Assembly: GCA_014825775.1 (NCBI GenBank)
Contig: MVAQ01000080.1
Span: 20,274 to 84,273, forward strand
Source of the DNA: Krasilnikovozyma curviuscula
Lineage: Eukaryota > Basidiomycota > Tremellomycetes > Cystofilobasidiales > Mrakiaceae
Direction: 5' to 3'
Length of the DNA: 64,000 nt
The position numbers and the translations under genes were made by a program. The stretch's first letter is position 1. The number at the start of each line of letters is the position of its first letter. Positions 11,801 through 24,700 of this stretch are shown here, in pieces. A model generated the notes under the pieces. That model was not told the origin of the DNA. It did not search any database and saw only the letters and a program-made list of their open reading frames with translations.

Positions 11801-14800
11801 TTGAGTAGTCCAAGAAGTGCTGAATTCAGTTGCGTGTTGATTCTGAAGCTTCTCAAGTCGCCGTTTCCCATGGTGATAGACATCCAACAGACCAAAGACG
11901 TAGGTTGGAAGATTGGTGTCCAAATCGACGTTGAGGCCATCCACGTAAGATTTCACCAAAAAGACGTTGTTGATCTCTGTCTGAGGATTGTGCACCTCAC
12001 AGTGCATTCTTGTGAACATGATGCGATTGAGAGAAGCATGGGTAGCTCCATCAAAGTGGGTCGCTTGAGTCTGATCGAAGCTGGAAGAGAACGCAAGGAG
12101 GAAGCTTCAGTACTGAAATGAAAGTGATTGGGCTGATATAACTCACCATGGAACAAACTGTAGAGATAGAGAGCTGATGTCCGCTCGCCCCGTTTCGTAG
12201 CGCTTTGTGAAAAACTCCATCCTGGGGATAGAGAATAGGAACGCAGGAACAGCACCGAGACTGCGTTGCTGACCATATATCTCATCAAAGGTCAGAGGAA
12301 GAGCGAATCCCAAACCGTCAACCACCAAAGATATCGCGAGCTGGTCTAGCCAGCTGCTGTTGGTCGCCGCGCTGGTATTGTGATGCGCGTTTTGGGTGGC
12401 AGCTGCAGCATTATCTGTAGCCAAGATCTTCTCTACTGTCGCACCTAGCTGCTCCAGATGAACAGACTGCTTGTCCAATCGAGTCTTTAGTTCAGCAATG
12501 TAGTGGTCGATGAGATCCGCAAGGGCAGATACAGCTGCAGCTTGGACCATCCCATGAACAGCCTCAAGGCGAATGTTGAGCTGCTGGAGGTCAGTCTCGT
12601 GATGTGATGGTCGGTTACCAGCCTTGTCTTTACTAAAAGGTTTGTTTTGAATCTTGACGTCTACTGTAGCGTAAGCAGACCTGTATCGACGATCTGTTCC
12701 CACCATTCCAGCAGTAGTGCGTTGGGAGGAGATGTGAGCCAAGCTGAGGGCAAGGTGTTCGATAGAGAGAGACCAGGCGTGAGGAGAAGATCCGGATTGG
12801 TGAGTTTGAAGTCTTCCTTTCACCATGGAGGCTTCCAGGTACTGAGTAGACGTCATTCCTTCGAGTCCAACTCGGAAGCCCCTCAGAGCAACGGATATAG
12901 TTGAAGGGGGTAGGGCAAATGGCTTGGCTGGAGAGGCGGATGGTTGGACGGCGTCAGCTTTTTGGAAGTCAACCTTGGCATTGCTGTACAGCTCAGCAAC
13001 CTCTCGAGCGAACTGCAGAACAGCAGTTACAAGACCATCAATAACCTGAGACCGAGATAAGAAAGCAGCTGTCAGTAAAATATTCAACTGGAGGAAATTA
13101 TCAAAATCTTTCTACTAACCTCTGGGCGAAGAAGGACATCTACGAAGTCCATGACTACCACAACCTGAAGGACCACTGAATGGTGAGAGCTGACCATCAC
13201 CGACTCAACACGAAGAGCAGGAACTGAAACTTGGACGCTGGCTTCCGCTCTGGATGGAAGAGCAATTTCGGAAGGAGTCGTGGGGACGAAGCGAAGTTTC
13301 TGCGACCCAAGTTGAATCCCAAGTCCATTGCCCTGACACAGAAAACTGGATGTTTCCTTGGCCTCCAAATCAAGCATAACATCAAAGAAAGCCCAAGAGA
13401 TCCACAGCTCTGGATTGACGCGCACATCAAATTCCAACTGTTTCAAGAGAATGGTGATGGAGAAGTTGTCCATGAAAGGCTGTCTAGCAGAGGGTGAAAT
13501 CACAGGAGGAACCGGCGCAGGGCCAGGAGAGATGCCATCGTGGGCTTCAATTTCTCGGAAGATATCTTGTACAATGGGTTCAAAGGACCTAGAACACCTT
13601 GGGTTAATATCCAAATCGTAGCTCGCGGCAAGTCGATACTCACGGAACACTCCTTTTCTTCCACTCACTGATGAATGTATACAACCCTCTCAAATCACCT
13701 TCAGCACTGTTTCTCAGACGACCAAATGTGAGCACCGCGGAAGAAGTTCTGTAAGGAACACCAGTTTCGGACGGTGTTTGCCGGAAATTGGTCCTAGAGG
13801 ATGCGTTGGAGAGTTCTATTGCCAACAGAGTTCTGCGAGATAAATTAGAACGACCCTTGACATCATGAGCCGACACCTTCAACCGGTCGATAAACAAACC
13901 AGCAGCACCAAAGACTTGAGCTTTACGCTGGTCCTCTGAGGGCAGGTCAATCAAGACTGAAGTTGTAACTTGGCCAGCATCGCCAGCAAGATCCAGTTCG
14001 AGGCCGTTGACTTGAAGGTTAAATCCAATTTTTTGGAAGAGGAAACTTGCTTCTACTGCACACTATAGTAAAGATAAGTAGACAAAACAGTGAAAGTTAG
14101 TTTGTCCCTCACTTCTGTAAGGCATTCAACTTACACTCTCGAACCCAAGAGGGGTTTTTGATCTAGATTCTACCGCTGGGGCAGACTGTACTGGTTGAGC
14201 TATTTCTTCCCTTAACAATCGTATCCTCTCGTCGAACAATCGCCTGATCTTCAGCACGTGCCTAATGAGAATCAGCAGCGCAGGAGTGACCTCGATACCA
14301 AAGTTTCCTAGAGCAGATTGTATGAGGAACCTAAGAGAGGATTTTCGTTGACTGGATGATGTCATTATATGTTCGATCAGGCTCCTAAAGGTAAGGTTGT
14401 AAGGACCAAGCTTGAAACGTCCAGCGGCGGCATGAATTCCAGTGGCGTCTTGATGGTTCACAATCAGATGACCAAGTGATACCGTCAGTGAGTTACCAGA
14501 GAGTAGCAGGGGAAACCGATGCTTTTGTGAAACTGGAACCGGAGGAGGAGTCACATTCGAGGTGGCAGAATGGAGCGTTGCTAACAGCCGCACATGGACA
14601 TCCTCCGTGTTCTCCAACTCGGCATGCCGTTCCCAAGCTCTCCAACCGCGCAGAGTTTCAACAACACTGGCGTAAAGGTCATCCGAAGAACCCATCACTG
14701 GGCCAGAGCGCCGAGCAAGTTGTTTCTTGAGGAAAGCGACTTGAATGGTAGTCAATCGGCGGTAGCAGTGACGAAGATGAGCAACGATTTGCCATCCCAA

Positions 14801-17800
14801 AGCTGATCGTATGTTGTACGCTGTCCCAGAGAGAAGGTATGAAGAGCTGTTGAAAAATGCTAGAGGAGCAAAACAAAGAGGGTATCAGGGCGATTCCCAT
14901 CTAGCCGGGTCACTAATGACTGCCTTACCTGGGTCCGTAGTAATATTGTTCTCTTTGGCCGAAGAAAGAATGTACCATACAGCGTACAATGTTCTTCGTA
15001 ACGAAGCCACGTGCCGAGAAGCTAGTGACTTCTTCAGGTCTCGCGAGACTGTCATGTAGTCAAAAGCGCTTCCCACCAGCAGCTCACAAGTAGAGTCTAG
15101 CCACTCGATGGATGAGTCGCCAACTTTGACACTAATGTCGTTGGATTCTGATGATAGAGAGGCCAACATCACCATGTCCGAGATTTGCAGGTCGAGAGCA
15201 ACCAGTATGTTAAGATCGGTCCTGGCTCCTCTGTCGTCTCCATGGTACGAGATGCTGGAGCGTCGTCGGTTGGCGAAGTTCATCTGCTTGGTAATTTGCT
15301 GAACTGAGAGACGTGTATCTACGGCTTTGAGGTGCAATCTCGTCTGAGGGCAGGACTGAAGAGAACGGTATTTGGCAGTTTCTAGCAAGCAATCGGTGCG
15401 TCCCACGGCAAGTTCCACGATTGCGACCAGATCCGAGGCATTATCTGAATATCTTAAAGGGGCAGATTCAGTCTTGAGAAGTTGAGCGTCTTCAGCTTTA
15501 AGAGCAAGTTGCATGGTTTTAAGCCTGAGGCCAGCGAGGTTGATCTCGACCCGAGAGGATTGAGAGACAATCTCCTGAGATGCAGAGGTCTTTTCAGGAA
15601 AGCTCAACTCAACTGCAAGTAGCGAGTCGATAACAGACTCTGCGCTGGGAGGCTGTTCGACAACAAAAGGAATCAGCGATTGACCGCCATCTGAAGAGCC
15701 AATGCAAAACCAAATTCACCACTGATACAAGCTGATCTGCCAAGCTTTTTATCACTTCAAGGGCTGATGGAGTGACGAACAGGAATAACTCTTCCTGGCA
15801 ACGAAGATGAATGTATGATGTTGCAGTTGTAGACGGAGAGTCGTTAGAGTCGGAAGGAGTAGGCGGAGTGTCACTCCCAGCAGCTTCTAAAGGAGCCGGT
15901 TGCTTTAAGGTATCGTAATCCTAGAAAGGAGAACATAATCACTAGGTTGAAGGTAAGCCTAATGGCAAATACAACTTACGTCAAGAGGGAATGTGCTAGT
16001 ATCACATGTGAGTTGGACGCCAGCATTCGAATTGAGATTCACGGTTCGCAGTAGAGACGATATGATGGAGTTGGAGGGTAGTATGTGACGTATTGGATGG
16101 GAGATGGCTAATAAAGAATAAAAAAGATGAGAACACGGGACGAAAGCAAGCTACACAAAAGTATTCACTGGTTTCAGAGCTTCCAGACGATGTCGAAACA
16201 GACCCAGATTCATCTGAACTTGACTCTGACGTTGGGCGAGTATTGATAGAAGTGCGTTTAGAGGGCGCTTTTGAACGATGGAAAGAGCGCCTGAGCCATA
16301 GGGAAAGTTAGTGGGCGAGATACCGATATGGACAAAAATGAAACTCACGATTGGACAATACTTGAAGACGACTCATCACCATCACTACTGTCGTATCCAT
16401 TGTTCTGAGATTTGCCGAAAAGCTCTTCAGAAGCAGATGAAGTGAGGCTATTATTGTCAGTGTCATGGTCTATATGTGAGAAGAAGCAGTGTCAATTGCA
16501 CGACAACTAAATGAAATCCGAGCAACTGCCGAGCAACTGAGTAAAACGTACAGTTTCCATGTGGAAGAGGGTAAGGAATATAGTGACGGTGAATATGCGA
16601 CGGTGGACTGCACTTCTCGAGATGAGGGTAAAGAGCTGAGACGCGATGGGTTAGTTTATCTTGGGCCATGACAAATTCAGCCTGCTTTTGAGCAGAGTCC
16701 TTGGAGTCTATAGGGGAAGAGAAGAGATCGATGTTGAGGTCGAAGGCGAAAGCTCCAACTTCTGACCAAGGAGAGCTTTTGTGAGCAGCGGGAACTAACA
16801 TTCTCACGATCGCACGAGGAAGTACGATGGAGGTGATACTGCGATAGTCAGCCGTGGCCAAATCATTGAAGTTGAAATTAAAAGCTTTCGGGACAAGAAC
16901 TTGAATCGCAGAGGCATCAGACCAAAGAGTCGTCTCCAGCCCTTTCAAAGAAAGTTTGAAGAAGGTGACTAAACAATGAAAAGAAAAATGGTTTGAAATT
17001 TGTGACTGATGAGATTCTAGTCAAGTACACTTACTGTCAGGATCAAGAGCGACGGACACATTGGCTGCATTACATCGATCCGAAAAATTGGTCGAGAAGG
17101 CTCGTCCGACATTTTGCAAAGCCAACAACATGCGGACTGTAAGATGACCATTGATTTTGCCAATCATCGCTTCCCAGAGACAGAGGTACGTGGCAGTTTT
17201 CGGCTGAGGGCCGAACAATCGATTCCCGATAAGATCAATCCCTGGTCGGAAGAGCGCAGTCAGCTTAAAATCAAACAGGAAATCATCCGAAACTTACCAT
17301 CGATGATGACACACTCCTTAGAGCTAGAATGAGGGATTTTGCTCTGCTCAAATGCCGACGTAGCATCCGGTAAGCTATACAGCAGTGCTGGTTGGACGTT
17401 CAAAACGATCTCTGAAATCAAAATAAGGTAAAAGCCAGGTCAGCCTCCGGGGAAATTTGGGAAATTAAAATTGGTGAAAAGATGTTGACCCATGTAGTAG
17501 TCATTCAGACGTAGTGCCAACTGGATTTCCGACAGTTTCATAACGGCAGCTGCCTTGCAGTCTTCCACGTCCTCCGGCAGGATCAGAATACCCTCTTGAA
17601 TGATCAATGACAAAGCCACCTCGAACGAATCAGACTGGGAGCGAGAAAATGAGTAGCTATATAGTCAAACCATTCGGAGTAGTATCCACCGAACATCAAC
17701 TCACCCCACCAGGTCGATACTTCGCTGCGACAGGATCGCCAATTTCACCTCTTTCACGCTTCTCCTTGTACTCTTCCAAAGTTGTCTAGATCAGAATGCA

Positions 17801-20800
17801 ACGGAAAGAGGTCAGTGAATGAGAAACGGACAGATCTCAGTTTGAGACTAACGAAGTTGGTGAAACTACCGAAGTAGCAGTCTCTCAAACGCAACAAGTG
17901 TCGAATCGCCCAACCCAACGACCTGAATCTGACATCCCGAGCCTAATAAACATTCAATATCAATAAAGTTGAAGTTTATTGGTTGTGGCACGAACATAAG
18001 ACGTAGCAAACTCACCAAAATTGCCATCTCAAGCTTTTCCACGTGTTCTTTATGAACACTCGAGAAGAACAGATAGCTTCCATCAAATACCAACGATCCG
18101 ATCTTACCAATCTCCCTCGTATTCTCCGTCGCAAAAGAGTTGTGAGAGGACCACAACGGCAGTGAAATTCCGAGAGCCAAGTCGGAACCATCGAGCGCGA
18201 AGGAGACTTTGCTGGACTGAGGTTTGAAGGTGATGGATGGGATTGCGACGGTTGCTCCTAATGTGGGCCCTGTTAGGTTAAGGAAGACTGAAGATAAAAG
18301 TTAGGGAGTGGAGAATGAAACGACAGTGAGTAAATCGCTCGAAGGTTGTGGTACAGCAACGTCTGCAAAATGGACGCACCATTATCATCATCCGACAACG
18401 GTGCGTTGACGATATTGTGGTCATTCAAATACAGCTTCAGCTTGAAGTTCTTAAGTGTTAATTTGAACCTATACCTGAACGGAATGAAGTGGAAATAGTC
18501 GCTTCCCGGGCCGGATGACCAGTCGCGAGAGAGGTCGGTGATGAGGGTGACGTGGTCTCTAAGGAGGTAGATTGTTGGTCTAGAAAGTGCTACGTCAATA
18601 TCCCACGAGCGAAGACCATTCCATTGGAGAGGGGCTGGCATTTGACAAGTAACCTTTTTTCAAAACCATAACGTCAGCAACTGAACGCTAGAACAGAAAA
18701 TGATCCCACTCACTCGACAGCTTTCAGCAGTCAGCAGCTCCATATTGTTGACACTGCTGAGGATATTAACCCTGTCTAAGAAGAGCGTCAGGATAGTGTT
18801 GTACCCAGCATCACTTGCGACCATGGGCATATTGTACAGCACAGCACTGTCGGGGCCAAGCTTAACATGGAACCAGCCATATTTACGGAGCGAGTCATGC
18901 TTCTCAGGGGATGTCGAGTGCGTGTCGTATTTCCAGTTCTGTGGCAACACACAAAGGCGTAAACAGTCAACAGAGGCTAAAATTGAGCAGGAGACAAGAA
19001 GCTGACTTTCACGTACCTTTGAAGTTTCTCTAAGCGGAATGATTAGAACTGTTTCCTCACTGAAGGTAATCCACACTTTGAGGTACGTATGCAATCGTTT
19101 CTGACCAGCAGTCAGAGGTGTGGTCTTGACCGAATGACTGAACACTGCCGGCGTGAACGCTTTCTGAAGGAGATCCCTAAACGAATAACTATTTTCAGAC
19201 CCTGTTCAAGAGCTGGGGAGGAGGGCGGGTCTTACCGCTGCCGGTCGGCCCAGGGCCCATAAGTCACGCTCCCGCCGTGGATGTTGATGTCTACCCCCCA
19301 TTCAGGACTTAAGTCTCCATTCCCAACATCAAATGCGTCAGATCCTGAGAACTCAGCCATAGTTCTCGGATTGTCCGGGACCAAGCCTATCAGAACCATC
19401 AGCTCGTGCTCGTTGAGAGCAAATTGAGAGAGGTAAGGGCTTACCCGGCGAATCAGCATAGTACGTCAACTCGACCCACTCGGTATCTAAGATCGTCGTG
19501 ACTTTAGCATATTCCTTCTGATGCTTCCCTGCGCCGTCCCTCTCTTCCGCTGCGACGTCTTCGTGCAACCTGTAGCGCGCTAGGCCTTTCCATTTCTCGA
19601 CGGCAGGTTTTGGCGGAGGAGACCACAGATCAGGCGTGATGAGGTGTTTTACAAGTGGGCGGAGGAAGGTGTGGAATGGGGTATAGAGAAACGTCGGTAA
19701 CGAGAGCTGTGTGGTCGGCCTGGTGATTTGGGAAGAAAAGGAACAAGATTAGGGTGTTGTGGAGTCATTAGGAAAGAAAACGAAGAGAGACGTACAGAGA
19801 TCGACGAATTTCCTGAAAAGCCTTGAGTCCGTGCTCGAGGATTGGACCACGGTAGTCCGGGTTCGTACGGACGAGCACCTTCGGCTGGTAGAACTTGAAG
19901 CCGTAGATATCTCTGTACAAGTCATACTTCGACCTCGACTTGTTAACGCGGCGCCATAATTAAGTTAAGAAGAGTTATTTACTCGTTGAAGGGGGAGAGC
20001 CAAGAAGAGGAACGTACTTTAGCGGCGTTCCAAGTGCCCTCACTAGTCCGAAACGTGAAGATCACAACATTCGCCGTCGCGTCGTTTCCAAGGACCATCG
20101 CGCCCTGATCGATGGTAAAGTCGAGAGGGAGGATGGATGAGTAAAGCCATGAGAGAGTCATGCCTTCGGCGTCCTTCAGTGGGGGTACTTGGTGCATTTT
20201 AGACGGCGTCCGCGCAGCTGGCAGGGTCGGTGGATAACGATGTGTGATTTTAGCTGTTACGAAGAAAAAAGGTCATTACTCAGGTCACCTTTTTCTCCTT
20301 GAGATAATTCTGGGAAGCATAATGAGAGACGTACGATTCGTTTCGAGCAGGACTTCTTCGTCGTCCTCTGTCGGCGTCGACTTTGGCGTCGCGCCAACTT
20401 TACCACCATCTCTATCCGCAACCTTTTCGTCTGACCAATCTCCACTAGATTCTTCACTCTCACGCTGATCCTTCTCATGCGTGGTAGGGTGGTCATGGGA
20501 TCCATCGCGTTGTTGTTGCTTGGTGAAGCGGTTGATGATTGCGTCAAAGGCAGAGGTTCGGTTGTAGATGAACCACTCAACACCTTGAAGCGAGATTTTG
20601 ATCCTAGATTGAGTCTCTATTATCCCCAGTGTGGAATTACATCAGAATCACGGTGAAGCAATGAAACATGGGTGAATAAATAGGTTACTCACTGTCTTCC
20701 TTTGCCGAACCAGTCGTCACCGTTCTCTCCCTCGCACGCCATAACCACCACCTCCAGCTCAACCGAAATCCAATGATGCGAATTGAATGAGAAGCCATGT

Positions 20801-21267
20801 GTATACGGAGGTCCTTGATCATGATCTGCCCAGTCAAGGGGCTCAGCTGGATGGCGTCTGACTCAAATCAAAACGGCCTTGGTCAGTCAATGAGCTTCAG
20901 GAAAAACGAAGGGTGCTATTGAGTTTTGGATCAGGTCTTAACGTACCCCAATCAAACCAGACCTTGGAACGGTGCCAGAGCCATCGTCGAAGGATGAAGG
21001 CTACGCTCTGGCCCAGGATTCGAGGTATGAAGAAGATACACTGGAAACAACGTGACAAGATACATTAGCCAATGAATAGCTACGTAATTCGACTTCAGGG
21101 CATGTGAAGGATACCCTCTGGTGAGAGCTGCCCACGGTGAACAAGTTGAGAAAGGGAGTGGATCAGGGCTGGTAACGACGTACAAAAAGGGTGACAATGA
21201 CAATGACAACACATTCTACGAGGAACAGGTAGTTGACCCCATTCGAGATATCTCCAAACGAAGACAT
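8864..21267 (-). CDS. CSF1: Bridge-like lipid transfer protein Csf1 (BLTP1 family)
   Basis: Giant ER-anchored bridge protein expected to carry glycerolipids between membranes along a long hydrophobic groove. The first exon (ATG at 21267) gives MSSFGDISNGVNYLFLVE and one membrane segment, which continues after an intron into IFFIPRILGQ. The next exon contains LSPLTGQIMIKDLRIHM and SWRWWLW, the conserved Csf1/KIAA1109 N-terminal block. The C-terminal exons read SKKYIHELGTKPLDTMMMR and LDEMYKKQ, matching the family's conserved end, with stop at 8864. Between them lie roughly 30-40 short introns and thousands of residues of beta-rich, weakly conserved sequence, with open segments at 9050-9613, 11192-12019, 12143-13087, 13084-13668 and 14126-15607 among others. 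I estimate 3,300-3,500 residues, in line with fungal Csf1. The individual middle exons were not resolved here. Confidence 0.9.
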
Positions 21268-21796
21268 GAGATCCCAGTTGACGCTTCAAAACGACGACGT
21301 CTGTGTCCTTCCTCACCCACTGCGTTTGATCAAGAGAGGGATCAGCTCACTGATGGAACTTAAGTCTGAGATAAATATTGTTTAATTACCTCTGGAGGAG
21401 TGTCGAAGCTGGACGAGCAGCTTTTGCTTCTCTTGGTTAGTTCAAGTGCTTGTTGGACGCTGTCCCATTTTCTGGCTGAGGGCGAGGCGGGTGTTCAATG
21501 TCCTAGAGTGGGAAGGAAGCAACGAGTGTATATTCAGAATGAATTCAACTTTTGTTTAGATAGGAGTCTGAACCAGACCTCTCAATCAACAGGATAGAAA
21601 TATGACCAAAAATCATCAGGTCTGTATCCCTTGCCGTCATAACACTGCTGGCTCCCTCCAACCCACATCATCACGTTCAGAAACGCACTCAACTCCTTTC
21701 CGTTAAACTTCTTGGACAGAAGGGTCTCTTCTGAATAGGCCTTCAGTGCCTCTGATTTCTTATTGACATCAGAGCGTAAAGCAGGAAGAAACCAAA
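21268..21796. promoter_or_regulatory. Divergent intergenic region, Csf1 / acidic-protein gene
   Basis: 529 bp separate the two divergent start codons, so it should hold both promoters. No specific element was recognised. A short plus-strand open frame (21400-21597) has no support. Confidence 0.4.
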
Positions 21797-24700
21797 ATGG
21801 CTGCTTCGATTTCACCTTCTCGAGATGTGTCCGATAGCATTAGGCGATTCCAACGGTCCGTTTCTCCCCCTCCCTTTTCATCCCAGACTGCATCATACTT
21901 ACACTCCATCTCTACTAGCTTCAAACGCCAGCCCAACCCCTTCGATACCTTCACGGGCGACGATATCGAATCCTGGTCCCTTGCTCTACAAGAGAAGATC
22001 CGCAACGCGCTCGATCCGCCTCCTGTTGAATCAGCTGCACCAAAGCCGCTCCCTGATGAGGTTGAGACAATACTGAGGGCGGCAGAGGGAGATAGGGAGG
22101 AGGAGGCGAGAGGACGAATGTTGCTGAGTCCCGAGCCTTCGGAGGGAGGGGATGAAGTCGCTCCCGTCACTCCTCAGTCTATCTTATCTAGCTCAGAAGA
22201 GGACGAAGATGAGGAGGAAGAAGAGGAGGAAAGTGGTGAAGAGGAAGAAGAACGGCCCAAATCTGCCAAGGCGAAAGGGAAGGAAAAGTCGATCGAGGAG
22301 TATCCTCTCCCGGAAATTCTCAGAAGGCGGCCCTCGCTGTCGCCTGGGAAACTACAGAAGCTGGCCAAAAGGAGGAATATGATGACTCAACTGGCTCCGT
22401 CGACCCCAAGTGACAGCGGTGAGGAGGACGAGGAGTTCGATGCGCATGATGAGGACGGTGAAGAGGAGGAAGAGGAAGAGCAGGAGCAGGACGAAATCCA
22501 GCAGGTTGAGTACTACGATGATGAAGAGATGGTTGATGCAGACGGCGAATATGATGAAGAGGAAGAAGGTCGTGAGTGTGGCCCTGTTCTCACCCCATAG
22601 ACAGGCTTCTGATTCCTTGCACGTCCACTTTCTACCAGTCATTCAACCACTTCGTCGTAAAATTAGATCTGCTTCCACTGAATACGACGATGATGCTGAT
22701 GAGATGGATGAAAACACCGATTTCGACGACGAAGAAGGCGAGGAAGATCTGTTGGAAGAAGACGACGAGGACGATGCACCCAGTACATATTTCTCTTCTC
22801 AATTTTTATTCCGTCATGTGATTCTGACTCGAGTCAAAATTTTACTGTTGGTAGTGACTCTACATGCGAATTCGATCCTTCAGCGCCTACAATCGCCGAC
22901 CCTCTCTCCCCCTGCCCCTTCCCAACTTCAGCGCGTACTTAAATCTTCTCAAGTGATTGAGATCGATGAAATCTCTGAAGAGGAAGAAGAGGAGGAGGAG
23001 GAGGAGGAGGAGGAGGAAGAGGAAGAACAAGAACAAGAAGATGACGAAGAACAAGACGACGATGAGGAAGAAGCGACAATTTCGAAGATCAGTCCGGATA
23101 ATGAAGCCCACCGCACATCTACCGATGTTTTGGGCATTGATGAGGAGGAAGACGAAGACGAAGATGACGTAGAAAAATCTCCAGAACAACCAAGTCGAAT
23201 GGCAATGTTGAGGGCCGAGCTCGTAGCGCGCCGTACGTTCCTCATCTCGATGCTCGCGCCTGTATTAACGCTTTCTTTTCTTAAGGTCAAGCACAACTAG
23301 CCGCTCTTTACCACCCGACCCCACCTGTAGAATCCCGAGAAGGTACAACCACACCCCCGCTGCTCGTTGCTATGCAACAACTAGCGACGCCGCCGTTCGA
23401 CTCGTCGCCCTCTGCACCGGCGTCTGAAGAGGACGAGCCTGCGGCGATAGACATTGATGGAAAGAACGCGGACCAGCTCGAGTGGGAAGCTTTGATGGCG
23501 TCGCGTCTTGCTGCGGCTGAAGACTCCCCCGATGAAGAGGAGGGTATGGTTCACCGCCATGACGGTGACGCAGACCGCGACTCGAACGAGGATGAGGACA
23601 GGGGAATGAGCGACTACTCTGCTAATTCCGAGGGGAATAAAGGTGGTGAGGTATCCCAATCGGATTTAGAAGATCAAGACGAGGGGATGAATACCGGTGG
23701 AATTCTAGAGGAACAGGATGAGTTGGAGGAGACAGAGACCCGGCAGTTTGAGAGGTTCCCACCCAGTAGGGGGATCGCTGACGCTACCAATCAACCAATT
23801 TTTCAACTTTCTTCGATGAACAGTGTCGATCAAGCTCCAGCGTTGACCGACATCTCACCATCAGCACCAGAAAACGTCACAATGCTGTTTGATGACGACG
23901 TTGAAATGTCTCATTCTGCAGTACTGGAGCCTCTCAAATCACTCACGACGGCTTTCACCAGTACAGACGATGATGTTGATTTGGTAATGGAGGAAGAAGG
24001 TACAGTTGATGCAGACGAAGGGCCCTTTACTCCTCCAACCACAGGATCTCTCCCGGCATTTCAGCATCAATCAGCGGATACCGTTGTCTTGCCTTTCAAT
24101 GCCCCTTCTCAAGCTCACCAACCACTTCTTGTATCATCGCCTTTTGAGGAAATTCAAGTCGTCGGGCCTACCGCTCCCACACGGCTACTCAACCAAACCC
24201 CGGCGCAGGAAGTCGATGAGGGCGTTCTCGCAGACGAAGAGTCTGAAGGCGACAGCGAACCATCCGACGGGGACATCGAAGAGATTGACTCACTTCCAAA
24301 ACCTTCAGCCGCATCAAGACTAGGGTTAGAAGATGGTGAAATCGATGAGCTCGAGGAACAGGACCAAGGGGCCACGCCAACACCGTACCTCTCTCAATAT
24401 AGCACCCTCTCATCAACATTTGACGAAGCCTTCTCTGAAATAATGAAGACCGGCGCCGAGATTCTGCCCTCAAAGATTGAGAACATGGACGACAAGATCG
24501 TTGAAGTTGCTGATGTTTCAGAGAACGACGCGCCCGGTTTCATCGTGGACGACGATACTGAAGCTGATGTCCAGTTTGATTCTAATCTTCAAGAGTTCAC
24601 TTTTGCCGATACGACAGAAGAAAACGTTCCAACCGCAGAAGACTTCGTCGAGATTTCGAACGTGAACCAGTACCACGAAGACGACGACGGAGAGGAAGAT

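Noticed and set aside
22887..23296. Minus-strand Ser- or Leu/Phe-rich frames
   Set aside because: Complements of the GAG/GAA poly-Glu tract; composition explained entirely by the repeat.
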